Part shown: piece after piece, positions 41,415-52,920 of the stretch
How positions within the stretch are numbered: position 1 is the first letter of the stretch
How the letters are laid out: the number at the start of each line of letters is the position of its first letter
Assembly: GCF_008727775.1 (NCBI RefSeq)
Contig: NZ_CP044232.1
Location: forward strand, 682,001-746,000
Direction of reading: 5' to 3'
Length of the DNA stretch: 64,000 nt
DNA from: Microbacterium lushaniae
GTDB taxonomy: Bacteria; Actinomycetota; Actinomycetes; Actinomycetales; Microbacteriaceae
Notes under the pieces: model-generated
What the model was told of the DNA's origin: nothing
Seen by the model: only the letters and a program-made list of their open reading frames with translations
The model's database searches: none
Made by a program: the position numbers and the translations under genes

Positions 41415-42698
41415 ATGAGCGTCTTCACACGTTCGCGTGCAGGCAAGGTCTTCGGCGCTATCGCCGTGACCGGTGTCAGCGCGCTCTTTTTGGCCGGGTG
41501 CGCCGGTGGCGGCGGAGAGGCCGCCGAGACCGGTGGCGGCAACTCCTCCGAAGTCGGCGGCGAGCTCGACCTCAAGATCGGCACGGCGCTTCCCCAGACG
41601 GGGAACCTGGCCTTCCTGGGCCCGCCGGAAGAGGCCGGCGTCGGCTACGCCGCGTCGCAGATCAACGAGATCTCCGACGAGACGGGCCTGTCGCTCGAAG
41701 TCGTCTTCGGCGATTCCGGCGACACCGACAACAAGGCCTACGAGACCGAGATCCCCCGCCTGCTGGGCGAGGACGTCTCCGCCGTCATCGGCGCCGCGTC
41801 CTCCGGCACGTCGCTGCAGTTCATCGACCAGGTCGTCGGCGCGGGAGTCATCCAGTTCTCGCCGGCGAACACCTCCGACGCGTTCACGACGTACGAGGAC
41901 AACGGCCTGTACTTCCGCACCGCACCCTCCGACGTGCTGCAGGGCGAGGTGCTCGGCAACCTCATCGCAGAGGACGGCAACCAGACCCTCGGCCTGATCG
42001 TGCTCAACGACTCGTACGGCACGGGACTGGCCAAGTACGTCTCGGAGGCCTTCGAGGCCGCCGGTGGCGAGGTCGTCGCCGAGACCACCTACAACACCGG
42101 TGACACCACGTTCGACACGCAGATCAGCGAGGTTCTCGCGGCGGACCCCGACGCGATCGCGCTGATCACGTTCGACGAGGTCGCCACGATCCTGCCGAGC
42201 CTGTTCGGGTCGTACCCGGCCGAAGACCTGTACTTCGTCGACGGCAACCTGAAGAACTTCGGTGAGACGTTCCCGGCCGGCTCCCTCACGGGCGCCAAGG
42301 GCACGTTGCCGGGTCTGTCGATCGACTCGATCGCGGACTTCACCGGCGAGCTCGACGCCTTCGTCGAGGCGGAGGGGCTGCCGGCGCTGGACGACTACAG
42401 CTACGCGGCCGAGTCCTACGACGCCACGATCCTGCTCTCCCTCGCGGCCCTCGCGGCCGGATCGACCGACTCGTCGGCGATCGCGGAGAAGCTCATCGAG
42501 GTGTCGGGTGGTTCGGGTGACGGCGAGGCGTGCTCGACGTACGCCGACTGCGCCCAGATCATCCTCGACGGCGGCACGGCCGACTACGAGGGCATCTCGG
42601 GTCCGATCACGTTCGACGAGGTCGGCGACCCGACCGAGGCGTCGATCGGCATCTACCAGTTCGGCGAAGACAACAACTACGCCGCCTACGAGGGCTGA
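41415..42698 (+). CDS. livK: Branched-chain amino acid ABC transporter substrate-binding lipoprotein
   Basis: A 427-residue lipoprotein. Signal peptide with lipobox FLAGC (Cys29), a Gly-rich linker, then a type I periplasmic-binding fold: IGTALPQTGNLAFLGPPEEAG, VVFGDSGDTDNKAY, VIGAASSGTSLQ and LIVLNDSYGTGLA. It captures leucine, isoleucine, valine or related amino compounds at the outer face of the membrane. AAGGAG precedes the ATG by five bases. It faces the four other subunit genes (livFGMH), from which it is separated by two hairpins, so it is transcribed separately. Specificity is inferred from family only. Confidence 0.9.
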   Translation: MSVFTRSRAGKVFGAIAVTGVSALFLAGCAGGGGEAAETGGGNSSEVGGELDLKIGTALPQTGNLAFLGPPEEAGVGYAASQINEISDETGLSLEVVFGDSGDTDNKAYETEIPRLLGEDVSAVIGAASSGTSLQFIDQVVGAGVIQFSPANTSDAFTTYEDNGLYFRTAPSDVLQGEVLGNLIAEDGNQTLGLIVLNDSYGTGLAKYVSEAFEAAGGEVVAETTYNTGDTTFDTQISEVLAADPDAIALITFDEVATILPSLFGSYPAEDLYFVDGNLKNFGETFPAGSLTGAKGTLPGLSIDSIADFTGELDAFVEAEGLPALDDYSYAAESYDATILLSLAALAAGSTDSSAIAEKLIEVSGGSGDGEACSTYADCAQIILDGGTADYEGISGPITFDEVGDPTEASIGIYQFGEDNNYAAYEG

Positions 42699-42711
42699 GC
42701 GCAGCATCCAC

Positions 42712-42741
42712 AAGGGCCCCGGTCTTCGGACCGGGGCCCTT
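42712..42741 (+). terminator. Terminator after livK
   Basis: AAGGGCCCCGGTC (42712-42724) pairs perfectly with GACCGGGGCCCTT (42729-42741) around a TTCG tetraloop, 13 bases past the stop codon. Confidence 0.88.
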
Positions 42742-42770
42742 CCCCGTGCCCGCCGCCGCATCCCCCCGAT

Positions 42771-42843
42771 CCGCGAGACTGCACGCACGTGACGAGACCG
42801 CGACATCATGTCGCGGTCTCGTCACGTGCGTGCAGTCTCGCGG
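42771..42843. repeat. Perfect 35-bp inverted repeat with three-base loop
   Basis: The 35 bases 42771-42805 are exactly the reverse complement of 42809-42843, separated by TCA. The arms start CCGCGAGACTGC and contain CACGTG. It lies between converging livK and livF, after a conventional terminator, so it is more than is needed for termination. Confidence 0.95.
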
Positions 42844-42875
42844 AGGGATGGACGCGCGAGCGGGCGGGGGAGGGG

Positions 42876-43616
42876 CTAGTCCTGGCCGAGGGTGCCCAGG
42901 TACAGCTCGGTGACCTTCGGATCGTTCAGCAGCTCGCGACCGGTGCCGGTGTAGGCGTCGCGGCCCTGGTCCAGCACGTAGCCGCGGTCGCAGATCTGCA
43001 GGCAGCGGCGCGCGTTCTGCTCGACCATGATGCACGTCACCCCGGCCCTGTTGATCTCCGAGACCCGGATGAACGCCTCATCCTGCCGCACCGGCGACAG
43101 GCCGGCCGACGGCTCGTCCAGGAGCAGCACCTTCGGATCCATCATGAGCGCGCGGCTCATGGCGACCATCTGCCGCTCGCCGCCGGACAGCGAGCCGGCG
43201 CGCTGCTTGAGCCGCTTGCCCAGCTCGGCGAAGATGCCCGTGACGAACTCGAGGCGCTCCTGGTACGCCTTGGGGCGCTGGTAGAGCCCCATCTGCAGGT
43301 TCTCCTCGATCGTGAGGCTCGGGAAGACGTTGTTGTTCTGCGGGATGAAGCCCACTCCACGCCCGACGAGCTTGTTGGCCTTCAGGCCGGTGATGTCCTC
43401 GCCCTCGAGCAGGATCTTCCCCGAGCGCACGTTCACCTGCCCGAAGATCGCCTTCAGCAGCGTGGACTTCCCCGCGCCGTTCGGGCCGATGATCCCCACC
43501 AGCTCGCCCTGGGATGCGGTCAGCGAACACCCGTTGAGGATGTTCACGCCGGGGAGGTAGCCGGCGTGGACGTCGTCGATGACGACGACGGCGGTGTCGG
43601 TGGCGACCGTGCTCAT
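42876..43616 (-). CDS. livF: Branched-chain amino acid ABC transporter ATP-binding protein
   Basis: A 246-residue ATPase of the LivF type. Walker A is GPNGAGKSTLLKA near residue 47, signature LSGGERQMVAMSRA, Walker B VLLLDEPSAGLSP. LivF features such as ALYQRP-like and EQNARRCLQICDRGYVLDQG are present. The ATG at 43616 overlaps the livG stop by four bases. It forms a heterodimer with LivG to power uptake. Confidence 0.94.
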   Translation of the reverse strand: MSTVATDTAVVVIDDVHAGYLPGVNILNGCSLTASQGELVGIIGPNGAGKSTLLKAIFGQVNVRSGKILLEGEDITGLKANKLVGRGVGFIPQNNNVFPSLTIEENLQMGLYQRPKAYQERLEFVTGIFAELGKRLKQRAGSLSGGERQMVAMSRALMMDPKVLLLDEPSAGLSPVRQDEAFIRVSEINRAGVTCIMVEQNARRCLQICDRGYVLDQGRDAYTGTGRELLNDPKVTELYLGTLGQD

Positions 43617-44635
43617 CGGCGGTTCTCCTCGTCTTCGGCGACGCCTTCGTCCACGAGGACCGCGGCGCTGGCGCTCTCGGATGCGGCGGCATCCGTGGTG
43701 GGGTCGGCCAGGATGACCGGGATTCGGCCGGTGACCACGCCCAGGTCGAGCTCCTGGTGCGCCCCCAGGTAGGCGTCGATGACGGCGGGGTTCTTCATGA
43801 CCGACTCCGGGTCGCCCTCGGCGACGACGCGCCCCTCGGCCATCACGATCACCCAGTCGGCGATGTGACGCACCATGTGCATGTCGTGCTCGACGAACAG
43901 CACGGTCATGCCGAGGTCTTTGAGGTCGAGGATGTGGTCCAGCAGCGACTGCGTCAGCGCGGGGTTCACCCCGGCCATCGGCTCGTCGAGCATCACCAGC
44001 GTGGGCTCGGTCATGAGTGACCGCGCCATCTCCAGGAGCTTGCGCTGCCCGCCCGAGAGCGACGCGGCGAAGTCGTCGGCCTTGGTGTCGAGCTTGAACT
44101 TCTGCAGCAGGCCTTCCGCGCGCTCCTCGATCTCCGCATCCTGCCCGCGCCAGGCGGCGGGGATGAGGCTCGAGAAGAACCGCTCGCCGCGCTGGCCGGT
44201 GGCGCCGAGCTTCATGTTCTCCATGACCGTGAGCAGGCCCAGGGCCTTGGTCAGCTGGAAGGTGCGCACGAGTCCCATGCGCGCGACCTTGTAGGCCGGC
44301 ACGCCGGAGAGGGACTTTCCGTCGAAGGTCCAGGATCCGCTGTTGGGCTTGTCGAAGCCCGTGAGCAGGTTGAACAGCGTCGTCTTTCCCGCGCCGTTGG
44401 GGCCGATGAGGGCCGTGATCGCGCCGCGCGGGATCTCCAGGTGCTCGACGTCGACGGCGTTGACGCCGCCGAACGAGCGCGTGATGTCGTCCGCGACGAT
44501 GATCGGGTCGACCTTCTTCACGCCAGGGGCCGGGGTGCCCACGTGCAGCCCAGTGGCCTTCGCGCGCGGCGTGGACGAGGTCGGCGTGGGGTCGGCGGGG
44601 ACGTCCCCGCCGGGGGAAGCTGCGTTATTTGACAA
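43613..44635 (-). CDS. livG: Branched-chain amino acid ABC transporter ATP-binding protein
   Basis: A 340-residue ATPase of the LivG type. Walker A is IGPNGAGKTTLFNLL near residue 78, signature LSGGQRKLLEMARSL, Walker B LVMLDEPMAGVNP, and the VRTFQLTKAL block is typical. Non-conserved extensions lie at both ends (about 45 residues N-terminal, about 50 C-terminal). The start is a TTG at 44635 inside the end of livM, supported by AAGGAG seven bases upstream and by the lack of any early ATG or better placed GTG. The overlap with livM is 11 bases. Confidence 0.9.
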   Translation of the reverse strand: MSNNAASPGGDVPADPTPTSSTPRAKATGLHVGTPAPGVKKVDPIIVADDITRSFGGVNAVDVEHLEIPRGAITALIGPNGAGKTTLFNLLTGFDKPNSGSWTFDGKSLSGVPAYKVARMGLVRTFQLTKALGLLTVMENMKLGATGQRGERFFSSLIPAAWRGQDAEIEERAEGLLQKFKLDTKADDFAASLSGGQRKLLEMARSLMTEPTLVMLDEPMAGVNPALTQSLLDHILDLKDLGMTVLFVEHDMHMVRHIADWVIVMAEGRVVAEGDPESVMKNPAVIDAYLGAHQELDLGVVTGRIPVILADPTTDAAASESASAAVLVDEGVAEDEENRR

Positions 44636-45605
44636 AGGTCAGCTCCTTCTTGTTGCCGAGGATGCCCTGCGGCATGAAGATCACCAGCAGCATCAGCGCG
44701 ACGCCGACGAGGATGAAGCGCAGCGTGCCGGCCTGGATCTGATTCATGAACGGCAGGAAGCCGGCCTGCACGAGGGCGGGGAGGACGTTGGAGAGCAACG
44801 TCTGCAGCACCCAGAAGATGAGCGAGCCCAGGAGCGGCCCGAACACCGTGGCCGCGCCGCCCAGGAGCAGCGCCGTCCACACGAAGAAGGTCAGCGACGT
44901 GACGTAGACGCCGGGGCTCACGGCAGAGGGGAGCGCGTAGACGATCCCGCCGGCGGCGGCGAGCATGCCGCCCAGCACGAGCGACTGCATCTTGTAGGAG
45001 AAGACGTTCTTGCCGAGCGAGCGCACGGCGTCCTCGTCTTCGCGGATGCCCTTGAGCACGCGCCCCCACGGGCTGCGCATGAGCATCCAGACCACGAGCA
45101 CCGCGATGCCCAGGGTCACCAGGCCCATGATGCGCACCCACCACCCGTTCTCGTTGTACGTCCATGGGCCGAGCCCGTAGGTGCCGTCGGGCAGCGGGTT
45201 GGAGGCGCGGAAGCTCGTGTGGTAGCCGCTGAGCCCGTCGGCCGAGCCGGTGAACTCGTCGAACGCCGTGGTGAGGAACAGCAGCCGCACCACTTCGGCG
45301 GCGGCGATCGTCACGATGGCGAGGTAGTCGCCGCGCAGCCGCAGCGTGGGGATGCCGAGGATCAGGGCGAACACCGCCGCAGCGGCCAGGCCGATGAGCG
45401 CTCCGGCCCACCAGGGCAGCCCGAAGGAGAGGATCGAGATGGCGTAGCCGTAGGCGCCGATCGCCATGAAGCCGGCGATGCCCATGTTGATCAGGCCCGC
45501 GTAGCCGAAGTGCACGGCAAGGCCCAGGGCTGCCAGCGCGTAGCCGATCGTGGCGGGGCTCAGGATCGAGGATGCGGTGTTCGAGAGGATGGGAAGCCAG
45601 TCCAT
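44625..45605 (-). CDS. livM: Branched-chain amino acid ABC transporter permease
   Basis: A 326-residue permease with about eight to ten helices. LivM hallmarks are GYAGLINMGIAGFMAIGAYGYA near residue 33 (quoted in part as LINMGIAGFMAIGAY), LRLRGDYLAIVTIAAAE near 110 and the EAA-like loop RVLKGIREDEDAVRSLGKN. It ends MPQGILGNKKELTFVK, whose last codons contain the livG ribosome binding site and TTG start. It lies nine bases downstream of livH. Confidence 0.93.
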   Translation of the reverse strand: MDWLPILSNTASSILSPATIGYALAALGLAVHFGYAGLINMGIAGFMAIGAYGYAISILSFGLPWWAGALIGLAAAAVFALILGIPTLRLRGDYLAIVTIAAAEVVRLLFLTTAFDEFTGSADGLSGYHTSFRASNPLPDGTYGLGPWTYNENGWWVRIMGLVTLGIAVLVVWMLMRSPWGRVLKGIREDEDAVRSLGKNVFSYKMQSLVLGGMLAAAGGIVYALPSAVSPGVYVTSLTFFVWTALLLGGAATVFGPLLGSLIFWVLQTLLSNVLPALVQAGFLPFMNQIQAGTLRFILVGVALMLLVIFMPQGILGNKKELTFVK

Positions 45606-45614
45606 GGTTCGCGC

Positions 45615-46928
45615 CTAACCTATTCTCTCGCGGCGGCCGAGGATACCCTGCGGTCGGAACAGCAGGATGACGATCAGGATCAGAAGTGCCGTGGCGTACT
45701 TGAGGTCGGACGGGATGCCGAACAGGGTCGACACCTCCACGAGCAGACCCACGACGATAGCGCCGATGAGGGCGCCGAAGGCGGTGCCCAGTCCGCCGAG
45801 GGTGACCGCGGCGAACATCAGCAGCAGCACCTGCGCGCCCATGTCCCACTTGATGCCCGGGCGGTAGTAGGCGTAGAGGATGCCGGCGAGGGACGCCATC
45901 GCGCCGGCCACCACCCACACGACCCGGACGACGAAGTCGACGTCGATGCCGGATGCCGAAGCCAGCGACGGGTTGTCGGAGATCGCACGCGTGGCCTTGC
46001 CGAGCCTGGACCGGGTCAGCCACAGCGCGAAGGCGACGATCACGACGAGCGAGATGCCGATCGACACCATGTCGATGACGCTCATCTGCACCGACCCGAA
46101 CAGGTTGATCTTCGGCGCCGATGAGAACGGCAGCTGGCTCGTGCCGCCGCCGATGAAGAACTGGTAGATGTACCGCAGCGTCAGCGACAGCCCGATGCTC
46201 ACGATCATCAGCTGGACGACGGCGACGCGTCTGCGTCGCAGCGGCCGCCACAGCACCATGTCCATCACGAGTCCGAACACCGCCCCCAGGACCACCGCCA
46301 GCGGGAAGCCGAGCCACCACGGCAGCGACAGCCCGACCAGGAACAGCGCGGCCACGGCCCCGAAGGTGACCATCTCGCCGTGGGCGAAGTTGGAGATGCC
46401 GGTCGTGCCGAACACGAGCGACAGCCCGACGGCGGCGAGCGCGAGCATGAGGCCGAAGTTCAGGCCCTGCACGGTGCGCTGGACGAGCTGGTCGAAGAAG
46501 CTCGTGACGTTGCGCTCGCCCTCTCCGATGAAGAAGTTCACGGTGACGCGGCCGCCGGCGCCGACCTCGACCTCTTTCACGTTGGGGCTGTCGTCCTCGG
46601 GATCGACCACCGCGATGCCCTCGGGGAGCGTGTCCTCGTCGAGGGTGACGGTGTACTCCTCGCCGCGCTCGGGGACGCCCACGCGCCACTGGCCCGCGGC
46701 ATCCGTCTCGGCCTCCTGGTCGCCCCCCGGTCCGTCGATGACGAGGACGACGCCTTCGAGCGGTTCGCCGTCGAGCTGGACGTTGCCGCTGATGCGATAG
46801 GGGTCGTCTTCGGCCGCGACGGCGGGCGCCGAACCGGCGAACACCCCGAGCAGCGTCAGTAGGAGCGCGAACAGGGCCGGGATCGCTCCCGCGCGGTTTC
46901 GGCGCGCCGCAGTGGTCGTGGGACTCAC
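45615..46928 (-). CDS. livH: LivH-type permease with an extra secreted N-terminal domain
   Basis: A 437-residue protein. Residues about 150-437 are a normal LivH permease (VFGTTGISNFAHGEMVTFGA, LRRRRVAVVQLMI, RAISDNPSLASASGI). In front is a signal peptide (AIPALFALLLTLLGVFAG, cut after AVA near 38) and a beta-rich domain of about 95 residues (YRISGNVQLDGEPLEGVVLV, AGQWRVGVPERGEEYTVTL) resembling carboxypeptidase-regulatory or Cna-B-type sandwiches. The normal family has about 290 residues. GTG at 46928 follows GGAGG at five bases. If the peptide is cut, the mature permease would keep the domain on the outside, perhaps near the binding protein. This last point is inference. Confidence 0.88.
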   Translation of the reverse strand: MSPTTTAARRNRAGAIPALFALLLTLLGVFAGSAPAVAAEDDPYRISGNVQLDGEPLEGVVLVIDGPGGDQEAETDAAGQWRVGVPERGEEYTVTLDEDTLPEGIAVVDPEDDSPNVKEVEVGAGGRVTVNFFIGEGERNVTSFFDQLVQRTVQGLNFGLMLALAAVGLSLVFGTTGISNFAHGEMVTFGAVAALFLVGLSLPWWLGFPLAVVLGAVFGLVMDMVLWRPLRRRRVAVVQLMIVSIGLSLTLRYIYQFFIGGGTSQLPFSSAPKINLFGSVQMSVIDMVSIGISLVVIVAFALWLTRSRLGKATRAISDNPSLASASGIDVDFVVRVVWVVAGAMASLAGILYAYYRPGIKWDMGAQVLLLMFAAVTLGGLGTAFGALIGAIVVGLLVEVSTLFGIPSDLKYATALLILIVILLFRPQGILGRRERIG

Positions 46929-47042
46929 AGATCCTCCAGTCGGCGACAAAGCCGATGTTCGGGTCGTATCGGCAGTGATGAACGACGCTACGAGCGTAAT
47001 GTGTCGGCCGTGTTTCACCTACCTCACGGCAATGACGCGTGA

Positions 47043-48686
<1,644 letters not shown>

Positions 48687-48736
48687 GCGCCGCCCCCTGC
48701 TCGGGGATCTCCGGCGGGGCGGAAACGGCTGGCGGG

Positions 48737-48742
48737 TAGGCT
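48737..48742 (+). promoter_or_regulatory. -10 box of a leaderless guaB3 transcript
   Basis: TAGGCT exactly six bases before the GTG at 48749. Confidence 0.55.
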
Positions 48743-48748
48743 GGAGCG

Positions 48749-49870
48749 GTGACCATGGAGATCGATCTGGGGCGCGCCAAGCGCGCCCGCCGCGCCTACA
48801 CGTTCGACGACATCGCCGTCGTGCCGTCGCGGCGTACCCGCAACCCTGAGGACGTCTCGACGGGGTGGACGATCGACGCCTTCCCGTTCGAGATCCCGGT
48901 GCTCGGTGCCCCGATGGACTCGGTGGTCAGCCCGCGCACGGCCATCATGCTCGGACAGCTCGGGGGCCTCGGCGTCCTCGACCTCGAGGGCCTGTGGACC
49001 CGCTACGACGACCCCGAGCCGCTGCTGGCCGAGATCGCCGCCCTGGATGACGCGCTCGCGACCCGCCGCATGCAGGAGCTGTACTCCGAGCCGGTCAAGC
49101 CCGAGCTCGTCCGCGACCGCCTCGCCGAGATCCGCGCCGCCGGAGTCACCGTCGCCGGGGCGCTGACCCCCCAGCGCACGCAGGAGCTGTACGAGACCGT
49201 CGTGGCCGCCGGCGTCGACCTGTTCGTCATCCGCGGCACCACCGTGTCGGCCGAGCACGTCTCCAGCGGCAGCGCGCCGCTGAACCTGAAGAAGTTCATC
49301 TACGACCTCGACGTGCCCGTCATCGTCGGCGGCGCCGGCACCTACACCGCAGCCCTGCACCTCATGCGCACGGGCGCAGCGGGCGTGCTGGTCGGATTCG
49401 GCGGGGGAGCGGCATCCACCACGCGTGCGACCCTCGGCATCCACGCCCCCATGGCCACCGCCGTGGCCGATGTCGCCGGTGCGCGCCGCGACTACCTCGA
49501 CGAGTCGGGCGGACGCTACGTGCACGTCATCGCCGACGGCGGCGTGGGCACCTCCGGCGACATCGTGAAGGCGCTCGCGATGGGCGCAGACGCCGTCATG
49601 CTCGGCGTCGCGCTGGCGCGGGCGACGGATGCGCCGGGCCGCGGGTACCACTGGGGCCCCGAGGCGCACCACCCGCAGCTGCCGCGCGGACGCCGCGTGC
49701 GCGTCGACCAGATCGGACCGCTCGAGGAGATCCTGTACGGACCGGCCCCCGTCTCCGACGGCACGGCCAACCTCATCGGGGCGCTGCGCAAGTCGATGGC
49801 GACCACCGGGTACTCCGACCTCAAGGAGTTCCAGCGCGTCGAGGTGGTCGTCGCCCCGTACGGCTCCTGA
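48749..49870 (+). CDS. guaB3: GuaB3 family IMP dehydrogenase-related protein
   Basis: A 373-residue TIM-barrel relative of IMPDH without CBS domains. It begins MEIDLGRAKRARRAYTFDDIAVVPSRRTR (quoted only as a guide: RRAYTFDDIAVVPSRRT) and has VLGAPMDSVV and HVIADGGVGTSGDIVKA like IMPDH. At the catalytic loop, where GuaB has GSICTTR, this protein reads AASTTRATLGI and so lacks the nucleophilic Cys. GuaB3 is widespread in actinobacteria and its reaction is not settled. GTG at 48749 is leaderless; an ATG two codons later is possible. Its stop overlaps the SURF1 start (TGATG). Confidence 0.93.
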   Translation: MTMEIDLGRAKRARRAYTFDDIAVVPSRRTRNPEDVSTGWTIDAFPFEIPVLGAPMDSVVSPRTAIMLGQLGGLGVLDLEGLWTRYDDPEPLLAEIAALDDALATRRMQELYSEPVKPELVRDRLAEIRAAGVTVAGALTPQRTQELYETVVAAGVDLFVIRGTTVSAEHVSSGSAPLNLKKFIYDLDVPVIVGGAGTYTAALHLMRTGAAGVLVGFGGGAASTTRATLGIHAPMATAVADVAGARRDYLDESGGRYVHVIADGGVGTSGDIVKALAMGADAVMLGVALARATDAPGRGYHWGPEAHHPQLPRGRRVRVDQIGPLEEILYGPAPVSDGTANLIGALRKSMATTGYSDLKEFQRVEVVVAPYGS

Positions 49871-50730
49871 TGCCCGACGTCCCCTCCCACGACGACCCGG
49901 CCGGTGCCGACCCGGTCGCTGAGCCTGTCGAAGCGTTCCCGCCCACGCTGCGCGAGGTCATGCTGCGCCCACAGTGGCTCGGCATGCTGGCCCTGTCGCT
50001 CATCGTCGCGGGCGTGTTCGCGTGGCTCGGGCAGTGGCAGCTCGGCAACGCCATCGACACCTCCCCGCCGCCACCGGGCATGACCGAGGAGGTGCGCCCG
50101 CTGGCCGAGGTCGCCCAGCCCGGCGAATACCTGCCGGAGCCGCTCGTCGGCCAGCGCGTGGAGACGGCCGGCCGCTGGATCCCCGGCGACTTCATCGTCG
50201 TGTCCGCACGCGTGAACGACGGCGTGGAGGGGTACTGGGTCACGGGGCAGCTCCGTCTGGCCGACACCGCCGAGCCGACCTCGGTCGCCGTCGCCGTGGG
50301 GTGGACGGCGGATCGGGCGACGGCCGAGGCGGCAGCATCCGCCCTGTCGGAAGAAGCCGCCGCCGATCCCGACGCGCTGGTGGAGATCAGCGGCCGATTG
50401 ATCTCCGACGAGGGCCCCGCGCTTCCTCCGCCCGGCGCCGACCCGGAGGAGATCACCCGGATGTCGCCGGCGGCGCTGCTCTCGCGCTGGCACGACACCG
50501 AGGGCCTGTCGGTCTATCGTCCGTACGTGACCTCGTGGGAGGCGCTGGGCGGTCTCGATGACATCTCCTCGCCCGCCCCGGAGGAGGGCGGCGCGGTGAA
50601 CTGGCTGAACCTGTTCTACGCCGCCGAGTGGGCGGTGTTCGCCGGGTTCGCGTTCTACATGTGGTACCGGCTGGCCCGCGACGCGTGGGAGAAAGAGGTC
50701 GAAGACCTCGAGGATGCCGCGGCCTCCTGA
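49870..50730 (+). CDS. SURF1 family protein
   Basis: A 286-residue membrane protein of the SURF1/Shy1 family, involved in cytochrome c oxidase assembly. The two transmembrane helices are at about 38-58 ([21 protein letters not shown] region) and 245-265 ([19 protein letters not shown] region), with the outer domain between them containing [18 protein letters not shown] and [10 protein letters not shown]. The start codon overlaps the guaB3 stop by one base. Placement beside purine genes is conserved in related genomes as far as I know, without a stated functional link. Confidence 0.9.
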   Translation: MPDVPSHDDPAGADPVAEPVEAFPPTLREVMLRPQWLGMLALSLIVAGVFAWLGQWQLGNAIDTSPPPPGMTEEVRPLAEVAQPGEYLPEPLVGQRVETAGRWIPGDFIVVSARVNDGVEGYWVTGQLRLADTAEPTSVAVAVGWTADRATAEAAASALSEEAAADPDALVEISGRLISDEGPALPPPGADPEEITRMSPAALLSRWHDTEGLSVYRPYVTSWEALGGLDDISSPAPEEGGAVNWLNLFYAAEWAVFAGFAFYMWYRLARDAWEKEVEDLEDAAAS

Positions 50731-50787
50731 CCCCCGCGGGGCGGCGCAGGACGCGTGCGCTCGTCGGGGGCACACAGGTCGCACGGG

Positions 50788-50793
50788 TAGAAT
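50788..50793 (+). promoter_or_regulatory. -10 box of a leaderless DUF3817 transcript
   Basis: TAGAAT exactly six bases before the ATG at 50800. Confidence 0.6.
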
Positions 50794-50799
50794 GCCCCC

Positions 50800-51332
50800 A
50801 TGCCCGCAGCCCCCAAACTCGCCACTTTTCCGGCGATCCGCGGAGCGCTGAAGTTCTACCAGATCTGCTCGATCATCACCGGTATCGGACTGCTCCTGCT
50901 CCTGGCCGAGATGATCCTCAAGTACACCCCGCTGCACCTCGAACTGTTCGCGGGCGGCTCGGGCGGCCCGCTGTGGCTCGCGACCGTCATCGCCGGGCCC
51001 ACGTGCGAGTGGTGGTCGCTCTTCCTGCCGCAGACGAACACGTGCGAGATGATCTCCACCGGCGACGGGGCGAACATCTCGCTGTTCATCCTGGTCGCGC
51101 ACGGCTGGTTCTACGTCGTGTACCTGTTCGCGTGCTTCCGGCTGTGGAGCCTCATGCGCTGGCCGCTGCGCCGCTTCCTCCTCCTCGCCCTCGGCGGCGT
51201 CGTGCCCCTGCTGTCGTTCTTCCTCGAGGCCTCCACCGCCAAGAAGGTGCGCACGTACCTCGACGATCGCGAGGCGGCCGCATCCGCCGCATCCGCCCCG
51301 GCATCCGCCGAACCCGCCCCGAAAGGCATCCG

Positions 51333-51336
<4 letters not shown>
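50800..51336 (+). CDS. DUF3817 integral membrane protein
   Basis: A 178-residue membrane protein with four helices. It begins [18 protein letters not shown] and has [16 protein letters not shown] and the C-terminal helix [16 protein letters not shown], which are DUF3817 family features. An unusual outer loop between helices 1 and 2 holds two Cys ([10 protein letters not shown] and TNTCEMIS), which could pair. The tail is Ala/Ser/Pro-rich. It overlaps guaA by four bases, an arrangement often seen in actinobacteria. Function unknown. Confidence 0.88.
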
Positions 51337-52913
<1,577 letters not shown>

Positions 52914-52920
52914 GCGCCGC

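Noticed and set aside
42771..42843. The 35-bp inverted repeat as an insertion-sequence end or the livK terminator
   Set aside because: There is no transposase frame nearby, and a normal terminator with TTCG loop already follows livK. Kept as a repeat of unknown role.
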